Source of the DNA: Marinobacter lipolyticus
GTDB taxonomy: Bacteria; Pseudomonadota; Gammaproteobacteria; Pseudomonadales; Oleiphilaceae
Length of the DNA: 64,000 nucleotides
Assembly: GCF_018424605.1 (NCBI RefSeq)
Contig: NZ_QTKT01000011.1
Coordinates: 1-64,000, forward strand
Reading direction: 5' to 3'
Position 1 is the first letter of the stretch, and each line of letters begins with the position of its first letter. The translations under genes and the position numbers were made by a program. Below are positions 56,750 through 64,000 of the stretch, one piece after another. The notes below the pieces were generated by a model. That model was not told the DNA's origin. It did no database searches and saw only the letters and a list, made by a program, of their open reading frames with translations.

Positions 56750-57379
56750 ATGAGGCTGGTCTGTATCTCCGATACCCACGGCATGCACCGACAGGTCGAC
56801 GTACCGGAAGGCGACATTCTGATTCATTCCGGCGATTGCCTCGGCGTGGGCACCCTCGCCGAACTTGAGGATCTCGACCACTGGTTCGCCGAGCAGCCCC
56901 ATCCCCACAAGATTCTGATCGCCGGCAATCATGATTGGTGTTTCCAGGACGAACCCCAGGACGCCAGGGCCCTGGTCCGCCATGCCCATTATTTGCAGGA
57001 CACCGGGCTGGAACTCGCCGGCCTGAAATTCTGGGGCAGCCCGTGGACGCCGGTGTTCTTCAGCTGGGCCTTTAACCTCGAGCGCGGCGAGGCCCTTGCC
57101 GAACGCTGGGCCCAGATTCCAGCGGACACCGACATCCTGATCACCCAGGGGCCGCCCGCGGGGATTCTCGATGGCGTGCCGACCGGCACCGGTACCGTGA
57201 ACGCCGGTTGCGATGATCTGGCCGCGACGGTTGAAACCCTCAGCCCGCGGCTCCATATCTTCGGGCACATCCACGAGGGGTATGGCCAGCGTCAGATCGG
57301 CCAGTGCCGGTACATCAACGCGAGCACCTGCACCGGCGCTTTCAAACCCCAGAATCCACCCATCGTGATCGATATTTAG
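56750..57379 (+). CDS. Calcineurin-like metallophosphoesterase
   Basis: A 209-residue metal-dependent phosphoesterase. Motifs in order: CISDTHGMH, HSGDCLG, AGNHDWCF and FGHIHEGYG, which supply the two-metal ligands. It resembles the MPPED1/239FB-type group of small phosphodiesterases. The ATG at 56750 is preceded by AGGAACAGGAT; the frame also opens at 56711. The substrate is unknown. Confidence 0.88.
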   Translation: MRLVCISDTHGMHRQVDVPEGDILIHSGDCLGVGTLAELEDLDHWFAEQPHPHKILIAGNHDWCFQDEPQDARALVRHAHYLQDTGLELAGLKFWGSPWTPVFFSWAFNLERGEALAERWAQIPADTDILITQGPPAGILDGVPTGTGTVNAGCDDLAATVETLSPRLHIFGHIHEGYGQRQIGQCRYINASTCTGAFKPQNPPIVIDI

Positions 57380-57390
57380 CCTGAGGTCCG

Positions 57391-58392
57391 ATGTCTCCGG
57401 AGCACTCTATGCCACAACGCCCGCCCCTCTCGCTGCTGGAACTGGCTTCCGTTCGCGAAGGCGATTCCGTCGGTACCACCCTGGCCAACAGCGTGGCCTA
57501 TGCCCGGCACGCTGAACAGCTCGACTTCAAACGGTTCTGGCTGGCCGAACACCACAACATGGAGGGCATTAGCAGCTCCGCCACTTCGGTGCTGATCGGC
57601 CACATCGCAGGCAAAACCGAACGGCTGCGGGTAGGCTCTGGCGGGGTAATGCTGCCCAACCATCCGCCGCTGGTGATTGCCGAACAGTTCGGCACCCTGG
57701 AAAGCCTCTATCCGGGGCGGATTGATCTGGGGCTGGGGCGCGCGCCGGGCACCGACCCGATCACCAGCCGCGCCTTGCGGCGGGACGGCCTGGGCGCCGA
57801 GCAGTTTCCCGACGACGTAGCACGGCTGCAGACCCTGCTGGGGCCTTTGCAGCCCGGCCAGCCGGTCAAGGCGATTCCTGGCGCGGGGACCAATGTGCCA
57901 ATCTGGCTGCTCGGTTCCAGCCTGTACAGCGCGCAACTGGCAGCGATGCGCGGTTTGCCCTATGCCTTCGCCGGCCACTTTGCGCCCCGACTATATCGTG
58001 AGGCGCTGAAGGTCTATCGCGACCACTTCCAGCCTTCCGCGCAACTGCAGAAACCCCACGCCATGCTGGCCGTGCCGGCCATTGCGGCAGACACCGATGA
58101 GGAAGCACGGTGGCTGGCCACCACCAGTTACCAGCGCATCCTCGCCCTGTTCCGTGGGCAGCCGCTGTGGATGAAGCCGCCGGTGGACTCCATGGAAGGC
58201 CTGTGGAATGCCGGCGAGGAAGCCAGCGTGCGGGATTTCCTGGGGTTACAGATACTGGGAGGCCCCGATTCCGTGAAGGAACAACTGGACCGCTTGCTGG
58301 CCACCGTGGAGGTGGAGGAACTGATGTTCACCGTCGATATTTACGATCCGCAGAAACGACGCCACGCACTGGATATTCTCAGCCAGGCGTGA
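57391..58392 (+). CDS. Luciferase-like flavin monooxygenase family protein
   Basis: A 333-residue LLM-class protein of the MsnO8/YhbW type. Patterns include the N-terminal [14 protein letters not shown], the conserved [24 protein letters not shown], and [14 protein letters not shown], usual for this flavin-dependent group. Relatives are close to oxidoreductases of unknown substrate. Two ATGs (57391, 57409) each have a purine-rich site before them; the second has the better-spaced GGAG. Confidence 0.88.
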   Translation: MSPEHSMPQRPPLSLLELASVREGDSVGTTLANSVAYARHAEQLDFKRFWLAEHHNMEGISSSATSVLIGHIAGKTERLRVGSGGVMLPNHPPLVIAEQFGTLESLYPGRIDLGLGRAPGTDPITSRALRRDGLGAEQFPDDVARLQTLLGPLQPGQPVKAIPGAGTNVPIWLLGSSLYSAQLAAMRGLPYAFAGHFAPRLYREALKVYRDHFQPSAQLQKPHAMLAVPAIAADTDEEARWLATTSYQRILALFRGQPLWMKPPVDSMEGLWNAGEEASVRDFLGLQILGGPDSVKEQLDRLLATVEVEELMFTVDIYDPQKRRHALDILSQA

Positions 58393-58444
58393 ACCGAACA
58401 CACACCTGCGTTACACAGCCATCATCACAGGGCAGTCGTCAGCC

Positions 58445-58966
58445 ATGACCACAAAAACGCACGTTTTTCTCTCCCACGGCCTCGAGAGCGGTCCGGGAAG
58501 CACCAAAATCCAGGCGATGAAAGCCGCGGCGGAGCGATTTACCGGGGTCACCGCCGTGGCGGTGGATCATCGCAGCAGCAAAGATCCGGCAACCCGGCTG
58601 GCGCAGATGCGCGATGCCATGGCGCAGGCCGGCGCCGATCCGCAACACACCATATTGGCCGGCTCCAGCATGGGTGGCTGGGTCTGCGCGCAGACCAGCG
58701 CGGAGCAACCGGTACGGGGCTGTTTCCTGCTGGCGCCGGCGCTGGCGTTGCCAGACTATCCGCAGTCGAGCCCGACCATTCGCGCGGATCAGGTGCAGAT
58801 CATTCACGGCTGGGACGACGACGTGGTTCCGCCACGGCCGGTGCTCGCACTGGCGGAACAACAGAAACTGCCCATCCTGATGCTGCCGGACGGCCATCGC
58901 CTTGAACACAGCCTTGAACGGGTGGTGGACGAATTTCACCGCTTCCTGATCAGGGCTGGCGTGTAG
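58445..58966 (+). CDS. Small alpha/beta hydrolase
   Basis: A 173-residue alpha/beta hydrolase of the short YqiA/RBBP9-like kind. It has the oxyanion segment FLSHGLESGPGSTK, nucleophile elbow LAGSSMGGW with serine, aspartate in HGWDDDVVPP and a histidine in PDGHRLEH. No signal peptide is seen. It is an esterase or thioesterase by family. It overlaps the convergent META gene by 17 bp. Confidence 0.82.
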   Translation: MTTKTHVFLSHGLESGPGSTKIQAMKAAAERFTGVTAVAVDHRSSKDPATRLAQMRDAMAQAGADPQHTILAGSSMGGWVCAQTSAEQPVRGCFLLAPALALPDYPQSSPTIRADQVQIIHGWDDDVVPPRPVLALAEQQKLPILMLPDGHRLEHSLERVVDEFHRFLIRAGV

Positions 58967-59411
58967 CCTCGAAGGTGGCCAGTGGCTGGCCGTCGGTATC
59001 CAGCAGCCGCAGGCGGCGATCCTCCATCTGCACACCGGCGGTATTGGCCATGGCCTCGAACAGGGCGCGCTCCGGGTTGTCGGCATCCTGGCACGTGCGG
59101 CGGGTGCTGGCCATGCTGCTGAACACCAGGTTGCGGCCTTCAATCACTTCGTATTCACCACGAAAGGCGTTACAGCCGCTGAATCCATTGGCAACGCCGT
59201 CGTCACGCAGGATCAGGTGCGCTTCATTGCCGGTCTTCGAAGCGGCTACCTCATTGCCCGCCACTTCCGTCAGTTTCCAGTAGGTGTTGGTCAACGGCAC
59301 CGCGCCGTCCGGACCAGCGCCAACGGGCAGGGGCTGGGAAACGCATCCGGCCATGACCAGCACCCAACCCACGACGACCAGCAACCTGCAGTCACGTTTT
59401 CCTTTGCCCAT
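58950..59411 (-). CDS. META-domain (HslJ-like) lipoprotein
   Basis: A 153-residue predicted outer membrane lipoprotein. The N-terminal signal ends in lipobox VMAGC. The META domain (PF03724) follows: YWKLTEVAGNEV, FSGCNAFRGEYEV, MASTRRTCQDADNPERALFEAM and LRLLDTDGQPLATFEA. HslJ-type proteins are linked to heat and novobiocin tolerance. It is divergent from the TRAP transporter operon. Confidence 0.85.
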   Translation of the reverse strand: MGKGKRDCRLLVVVGWVLVMAGCVSQPLPVGAGPDGAVPLTNTYWKLTEVAGNEVAASKTGNEAHLILRDDGVANGFSGCNAFRGEYEVIEGRNLVFSSMASTRRTCQDADNPERALFEAMANTAGVQMEDRRLRLLDTDGQPLATFEATRQP

Positions 59412-59539
59412 GTGCGTACCCTCCTGAATTTCCGTTTGCTGCCTAAATTGGCCGTTTCCTTGCGAAAATCGCTTTGTTTTGCCAGTCTTTAATAATGTAA
59501 CAATAAATTACAGCGAAAAAATCAAACGGAGACAACACG

Positions 59540-60568
59540 ATGAGCAGCTTGAGTAAATTCAAAAAACTGGCAGGTGTATCCGCGATCGCTTTCGCAGCCA
59601 TGACTGCGGCGAACTCAGTGAACGCCGCTAACTGGCGCTATGCCCACGAAGAATACGAGGGTGACGTTCAGGACGTCTTCGCATACAAGTTCAAGGAATA
59701 CATCGAGGAAAATTCCGATCATACCCTGCAGGTGTACCGCTTCGGTGAGCTCGGTGAATCCGATGACATCATGGAGCAGACCCAGGCCGGCATCCTCAAC
59801 TTTGTTAACCAGTCCCCCGGCTTCACCGGCGCGCTGATTCCCGAGGCGCAGATCTTCTTCATCCCTTACCTGATGCCCACCGACATGGAAACGGTCATCG
59901 AGTTCTTCCGGGAAAGTGAGGCCATCAACGAAGATTTCCCGGAGCTCTACGCCGAGAAAGGGCTTGAGCTGCTGAAGATGTATCCGGAAGGCGAAATGGT
60001 GGTCACCGTGGACGAGCCGGTCACCAGCCCTGAAGGTTTCAACAACAAGAAGATCCGGGTCATGACCAACCCGCTGTTGTCGGAAACCTACTCCGCCTTT
60101 GGCGCCACACCCACACCGCTGCCCTGGGGTGAAGTGTACGGCGCCCTGCAGACCAACATGATCCAGGGTCAGGAAAACCCGATTTTCTGGATCGAGTCCG
60201 GCGGTCTGTATGAAGTGTCTCCGAACCTGGTGTTCACCAGCCACGGCTGGTTCACCACCGCGATGATGGCCAACCAGGACTTCTACGAAGGTCTGTCTGA
60301 TGAAGACAAGAAGCTGGTTCAGGACGCAGCGAACCACGCGTTCGAAGAGATCATCGTGCACATCGACGGCCTGGCCGACGAAGCGCTGGCCAAGATCCAG
60401 GACGCCAGTGACGAGGTAACCGTCACCCGCCTGAACGACGAGCAGATCGCAGCGTTCAAGGAACGGGCACCGCAGGTGGAAGAGAAGTTCATCGAGATGA
60501 CCGGTGAGCGCGGCAAGGAACTGCTCGAGCAGTTCAAAGAAGACCTGGAAGAAGTTCAGAACGACTGA
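59540..60568 (+). CDS. dctP: TRAP transporter solute-binding protein DctP
   Basis: A 342-residue periplasmic binding protein of the DctP family, which catches an organic acid and hands it to the DctQM membrane unit. The signal peptide ends SVNA before ANWRYAHEE. Family signature parts are KIRVMTNPLLSETYSAFGATPTPLPWGEVYGALQTNMIQGQENP, including the ligand-binding arginine and the conserved GQENP. GGAGACAACACG lies before the ATG. An inverted repeat TGTAA-N7-TTACA (59496-59512) sits just upstream and may be a regulator site. The substrate cannot be read from sequence. Confidence 0.92.
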   Translation: MSSLSKFKKLAGVSAIAFAAMTAANSVNAANWRYAHEEYEGDVQDVFAYKFKEYIEENSDHTLQVYRFGELGESDDIMEQTQAGILNFVNQSPGFTGALIPEAQIFFIPYLMPTDMETVIEFFRESEAINEDFPELYAEKGLELLKMYPEGEMVVTVDEPVTSPEGFNNKKIRVMTNPLLSETYSAFGATPTPLPWGEVYGALQTNMIQGQENPIFWIESGGLYEVSPNLVFTSHGWFTTAMMANQDFYEGLSDEDKKLVQDAANHAFEEIIVHIDGLADEALAKIQDASDEVTVTRLNDEQIAAFKERAPQVEEKFIEMTGERGKELLEQFKEDLEEVQND

Positions 60569-60582
60569 ACCCAGGTGAACCA

Positions 60583-60606
60583 TTCCCGCCGGCCTGCCGG
60601 CGGGAA
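60583..60606 (+). promoter_or_regulatory. Hairpin between dctP and dctQ, expression-balancing element
   Basis: Perfect 10-bp stem TTCCCGCCGG / CCGGCGGGAA with loop CCTG, 15 bp after the dctP stop, with no T-run after it. Such hairpins stabilise the upstream message or partly stop transcription, so that more binding protein than membrane protein is made. Confidence 0.65.
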
Positions 60607-60674
60607 GCTGTTTAACCCCCGCCCCGCCGGGGAACACCCACCGGCCGGGAGCGACATGTTCTGGAGCAGAATCC

Positions 60675-61268
60675 ATGTCCGAGAAATCCCCGGAGTTAGA
60701 AGACGATACCGGCACCTACGAGTCCGGCCTGCCCGGGTTTCTGGGAACCATCGACGTCTTTATCAGTAAAGTTGAAGCCATCATGCTGGCGGTTGGCGTG
60801 ATCCTGATGGCCATCAACACCTGCGTGAACGTGATTGCACGGTTTGTCTTCGGTGAAGGCCTGTTCTTCTCGGGTGAAATCAACCGCATCCTGATTATCC
60901 TGATCACCTTCGCCGGCATCGGTTACGCCGCCCGCCATGGCCGCCACATCCGTATGTCAGCGGTTTACGATGCGATCCCCACCAAGGGCCGCAAGGTGCT
61001 GATGATCTTCATTGCCCTGTTTACCTCCGTGGTGATGTTTTTCCTCTGCTATTACTCCTACGGCTATGTTGAAACACTCTACGGCCGTGGTCGCATTCTG
61101 CCTGCGCTCGGGTTTGAGATCTGGTGGATCTATATCTGGGTTCCCATCGGTTTTGCGATAACCGGTATCCAGTATCTGCTGACCGCAATCAAGAATTTCA
61201 CCAGCAAGGACGTGTATCTCTCCACCGGAGTGGTTGATGGCTATGCAGACACCGAATCGGAAGTCTGA
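60675..61268 (+). CDS. dctQ: TRAP transporter small membrane subunit DctQ
   Basis: A 197-residue protein with four hydrophobic helices (around IMLAVGVILMAINTCVNVIA, INRILIILITFAGIGYAARHG, VLMIFIALFTSVVMFFLCYY and IYIWVPIGFAITGIQYLL). The conserved DctQ segment ...FGEGLFFSGEINRILI and ARHGRHIRM lie between helices 2 and 3. It works with DctM below and DctP above. Confidence 0.92.
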   Translation: MSEKSPELEDDTGTYESGLPGFLGTIDVFISKVEAIMLAVGVILMAINTCVNVIARFVFGEGLFFSGEINRILIILITFAGIGYAARHGRHIRMSAVYDAIPTKGRKVLMIFIALFTSVVMFFLCYYSYGYVETLYGRGRILPALGFEIWWIYIWVPIGFAITGIQYLLTAIKNFTSKDVYLSTGVVDGYADTESEV

Positions 61269-61302
61269 CCCCTGCAGACCTAATCAGAAAGGATAAGAAA
61301 AC

Positions 61303-62589
61303 ATGGCAACTATAATGATGTTGGTCATGATCGGGTTGTTGTTGCTGGGCTTCCCGATGATGGTTCCGCTGATCGTCGGCTCGGTGGTCGGCTTCGTAAT
61401 GATGTTCGACGGCTTCGGTCAGATGGGCACATTCATTCAGCAGATGATGGGTGGCATCCGTCCCGCCTCACTGATCGCCGTTCCCATGTTCATTCTCGCC
61501 GCCGACATCATGACGCGCGGCCAGTCGGCCGATCGCCTGATCAACATGGTGATGGCTTTTATCGGCCACGTGAAAGGCGGCCTGGCCATAAGTGCGGCGA
61601 CGTCCTGCACCCTTTTCGGCGCAGTATCCGGCTCCACCCAGGCCACCGTGGTGGCGGTCGGATCACCACTGCGCCCGAAGATGCTCAAGGCAGGTTACTC
61701 AGACCCGTTTACGCTGGCACTGATCATCAACTCCAGTGACATTGCCTTCCTGATTCCCCCCAGCATCGGCATGATCATATACGGGGTCGTCTCCGGAACT
61801 TCCATTGCCGAACTGTTCATAGCCGGCATAGGCCCCGGCGTATTAATTCTGTTCATGTTCTCCGTCTACTGCCTGATCTACGCCTACAAGAACAACGTCC
61901 CGACCGAGGAAAAGGCCACCTGGGGACAGCGTGCCACGTCCGTTCGCGATGCGCTGTGGCCATTGTTCTTTCCGGTTATTATTGTCGGCGGCATTTATGG
62001 CGGCATATTCAGCCCGACCGAAGCGGCTGCTGTCTGTGTGCTCTATGCGTTTTTGCTGGAATTCGTGGTGTTTCGCTCACTCAAGCTCCCGGACGTATAC
62101 CGCATTGCCAAATCCACCGGGCTGATTACTGCAGTTGTCTTCATTCTGGTCGCAGTCGGAAACGGCTTCTCGTGGATCATCTCGTTTGCCCAGATTCCCC
62201 AGGCGATCCTGGAGTCGGTCGGGGTTAATGATGCCGGGCCGGTCGGCGTACTGGTAGCCATCTGTATCGCATTCTTCATCGCCTGCATGTTCGTCGACCC
62301 CATTGTGGTCATTCTGGTGCTGACACCGATTTTTGCACCCGCCATCGAGTCCACCGGTCTGGACCCGGTACTGGTGGGCGTGCTCATCACCCTGCAGGTG
62401 GCCATCGGGTCGGCAACACCGCCGTTCGGCTGTGACATATTCACGGCCATCGCGATTTTCAAACGACCCTATCTGGAAGTGATTCGCGGCACACCGCCGT
62501 TCATTTTCATACTGGTGGCAGCGGCCGGGTTGATCATTGCGTTCCCTGACATTGCCCTGTTCCTGCGCGATCTCGCTTTCCGGGAATGA
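61303..62589 (+). CDS. dctM: TRAP transporter large membrane subunit DctM
   Basis: A 428-residue sodium-coupled transport subunit with about 12 hydrophobic segments. Family patterns are TSCTLFGAVSGSTQATVVAVGS, DIAFLIPPSIGMIIYGVVSGTSIAELFIAGIGPG, FSPTEAAAVCVLYAF and the C-terminal VAIGSATPPFGCDIFTA, which contribute ion and substrate sites. It follows dctQ by 34 bp and is followed by a UspA gene 33 bp later, all probably one transcript. Confidence 0.94.
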   Translation: MATIMMLVMIGLLLLGFPMMVPLIVGSVVGFVMMFDGFGQMGTFIQQMMGGIRPASLIAVPMFILAADIMTRGQSADRLINMVMAFIGHVKGGLAISAATSCTLFGAVSGSTQATVVAVGSPLRPKMLKAGYSDPFTLALIINSSDIAFLIPPSIGMIIYGVVSGTSIAELFIAGIGPGVLILFMFSVYCLIYAYKNNVPTEEKATWGQRATSVRDALWPLFFPVIIVGGIYGGIFSPTEAAAVCVLYAFLLEFVVFRSLKLPDVYRIAKSTGLITAVVFILVAVGNGFSWIISFAQIPQAILESVGVNDAGPVGVLVAICIAFFIACMFVDPIVVILVLTPIFAPAIESTGLDPVLVGVLITLQVAIGSATPPFGCDIFTAIAIFKRPYLEVIRGTPPFIFILVAAAGLIIAFPDIALFLRDLAFRE

Positions 62590-62622
62590 GAGTGACCGGG
62601 CCTTAGCTAATGGGAGAAAGTC

Positions 62623-63066
62623 ATGTTCAAAAAGATGCTGGTCGCGGTGGACGGTTCGACAACCTCGCTCAAGGCACTGGACAAAGCGATTGATCTGCAG
62701 AAGTTGATGCCGGAGGCAGAAATTTACATCCTCTGCGTATTCAAGCATCACAGCCTGTTCGAAGCGTCGCTTTCGATGGGACGACCGGTTGAGCTGGACA
62801 TCCCCGACAAGGTGTTGTCGGAGTATGCCAAGGGCGTGGTGAACCACGCCAAGGAACTGGCAAAGGAACACGGCGCTACCAAGGTGCGCGGCTTCGTCAA
62901 GGGTGGCCGCCCCTCCAAGGTAATCGTCAAGTTTGCCCAGGATAAGGAGGCAGACCTGATCGTAGTAGGCACCCGCGGCACCCACAGCGACAAAGACGGA
63001 ATGCTGCTGGGCAGTGTGTCTCACCGGGTGGCCTCCCAAGCCAAATGCCCTGTGCTGGTGGTGTAA
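62623..63066 (+). CDS. Universal stress protein (UspA family), TRAP-linked
   Basis: A 147-residue Usp domain starting [24 protein letters not shown]. The ATP-binding pattern [21 protein letters not shown] (G-x2-G-x9-G-S) is intact, so it should bind ATP like MJ0577. Usp genes next to TRAP operons are known, for example TeaD beside the ectoine transporter TeaABC of Halomonas, where it modulates uptake. The same regulatory role is likely here. Confidence 0.9.
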   Translation: MFKKMLVAVDGSTTSLKALDKAIDLQKLMPEAEIYILCVFKHHSLFEASLSMGRPVELDIPDKVLSEYAKGVVNHAKELAKEHGATKVRGFVKGGRPSKVIVKFAQDKEADLIVVGTRGTHSDKDGMLLGSVSHRVASQAKCPVLVV

Positions 63067-63123
63067 CGCATTGTGACGTAGCGCACACTCGTCACACGGA
63101 CGTCATATTGGCAAGGTAAAAAA

Positions 63124-63162
63124 GATCCGACATTTTTTGTGGAGCTGTATCAATGTCGGATC
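63124..63162 (+). promoter_or_regulatory. Perfect 11-bp inverted repeat enclosing a ribosome site and start codon
   Basis: GATCCGACATT (63124-63134) and AATGTCGGATC (63152-63162) are exact reverse complements, 17 bases apart. The right arm contains the ATG of the following gene (63153-63155) and the loop contains its GGAG ribosome site. In RNA, the stem would bury the start codon. It could also be a DNA operator. Confidence 0.7.
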
Positions 63163-64000
63163 AATCATCTTTGCTGGTGGAAAAACTCTGGCAACTCAAA
63201 CGTCTGATCGATAAGGGCGAATGCCCTGCCGTCACCTTCGTTCACCTCAACAATCTTTTGCGGGAACCCGGCTACCGCGCCGATGTGCTGCGTCGGGTCG
63301 AGGCCACCGGTTCCGACCGGCTGAAGCGGCTCGCCCTGGACATCCGCGCGGCCGACTCCGGCGTGCCGTTGATGGCAACGCCGGCCAGCGCGCCGCAGAA
63401 ACTGGTGGAACCCGAAGCCAAGTCAACCCGACCTTCCTGGCTACGCCGAAATCTGGTCTGGCTGACCCCTGCAGCGGTCGCTGCAGCCGTGGCCACCGTC
63501 GGTTTTACCGCCTTCGAGCCACAGACCATCCGTGTTCACGAAGACATCATTACCGACTCCGTGTGGGAATCCGGCAAAACCTACATCCTGGAACAGCCGG
63601 TGTTCGTCGAGGGCGCCCAGCTCACCATCGAGAGCGGTGTCACCGTGAAAGGCGACTACGGTTCGGCACTGATCGTCACCAAAGACAGCAAGCTGCTCTC
63701 CCGCGGGCGGCCTGAGAGCCCGGTGGTATTCACCAGCAACCAGCCCGAGGGGCAGCGCGCACGGGGCGACTGGGGCGGCGTGGTGATCCTCGGCAAGGCG
63801 CCGGTCAACCAGCCCTCGGCCGCCATTGAAGGCGTCGCCTCAAACGATAGCCGCGGCAGTTTCGGCGGTGACGACGCCCGTCACAGCTGTGGCGTCGTCG
63901 AATATACCCGCATTGAATTTGCCGGCTTCGAAGTCTACAAGAACAACGAACTCAACGGCCTGACGTTGGGCGGCTGCGGCAGCGACACCATCGTGCGGAA
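63153..64000 (+). CDS. Membrane-anchored beta-helix-like protein, N-terminal part
   Basis: Reading frame from ATG 63153 (GGAG upstream) to the window end, 282 codons visible. It has a soluble N-terminal region of about 90 residues, a membrane helix near residues 100-120 (NLVWLTPAAVAAAVATVGF), then repetitive beta-strand sequence. The latter includes EDIITDSVWESGKTYIL, ESGVTVKGDYGSALIV, RGDWGGVVILGKAPVN and ARHSCGVVEYTRIEFAG. This is the style of right-handed beta-helix proteins found in many marine gammaproteobacteria, usually exported. Here the N-terminus looks like an inner membrane anchor. Function is unknown and the C-terminal part lies outside the window. Confidence 0.65.
   Translation, partial: MSDQSSLLVEKLWQLKRLIDKGECPAVTFVHLNNLLREPGYRADVLRRVEATGSDRLKRLALDIRAADSGVPLMATPASAPQKLVEPEAKSTRPSWLRRNLVWLTPAAVAAAVATVGFTAFEPQTIRVHEDIITDSVWESGKTYILEQPVFVEGAQLTIESGVTVKGDYGSALIVTKDSKLLSRGRPESPVVFTSNQPEGQRARGDWGGVVILGKAPVNQPSAAIEGVASNDSRGSFGGDDARHSCGVVEYTRIEFAGFEVYKNNELNGLTLGGCGSDTIVR

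Overview
The window looks like a marine hydrocarbon-degrading gammaproteobacterium, most likely Marinobacter. The strongest pointer is a CYP153A alkane hydroxylase that matches, as I remember it, the Marinobacter aquaeolei CYP153A enzyme almost residue for residue. The housekeeping half (33-64 kb) is GC-rich. The left third and the integrase region are more AT-rich and carry insertion sequences, truncated genes and recombinases. All family assignments are from motifs and memory; no searches were run.

1-8.5 kb: the end of an IS256-family element has cut off a MalT/AlkS-type regulator. Divergent from it lies a complete, AT-rich alk operon in the order alkB-alkG-alkH-alkJ-alkK-alkL, taking n-alkane to acyl-CoA. 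8.6-15.2 kb: a second alkane system on the minus strand (ferredoxin, CYP153A, GMC alcohol dehydrogenase, ferredoxin reductase) with a divergent AraC regulator. 15.3-22.1 kb: a TetR regulator, a perfect 22-bp palindrome, and a coupled operon of two hotdog thioesterases, an alpha/beta hydrolase, a lipoprotein membrane-fusion protein and an RND pump.

22.1-33.1 kb is a mobile region: a solitary IS3-type end, a phage-like switch (XRE repressor, two operators, excisionase-like protein, tyrosine integrase, two small genes), a 1088-residue tyrosine recombinase coupled to a 5'-truncated second recombinase, an IS3-family element without target duplication, a 5'-truncated unknown gene, a 28-residue small ORF, and an Abi-type HEPN protein. 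It ends at the 3' part of a tRNA-Arg(CCG) gene, which marks an island boundary. No matching tRNA lies to the left in the window, so the island may extend beyond it and could include the alkane genes.

33.2-64 kb is mostly chromosomal backbone: MacAB-TolC-type efflux, a TonB receptor with LysR regulator and iron-siderophore binding protein (two Fur-like sites), glutamate dehydrogenase, Rnk, an MFS transporter, RlmE, an FAD dehydrogenase with a SpoU methyltransferase, a short fructosamine-kinase-like protein, a DJ-1/PfpI protein, the lutABC lactate oxidation genes with a GntR regulator and two operators, an orphan ParA, several single enzymes, a DctPQM TRAP transporter with UspA, and the start of a beta-helix-like membrane protein whose start codon lies inside a perfect 11-bp inverted repeat.
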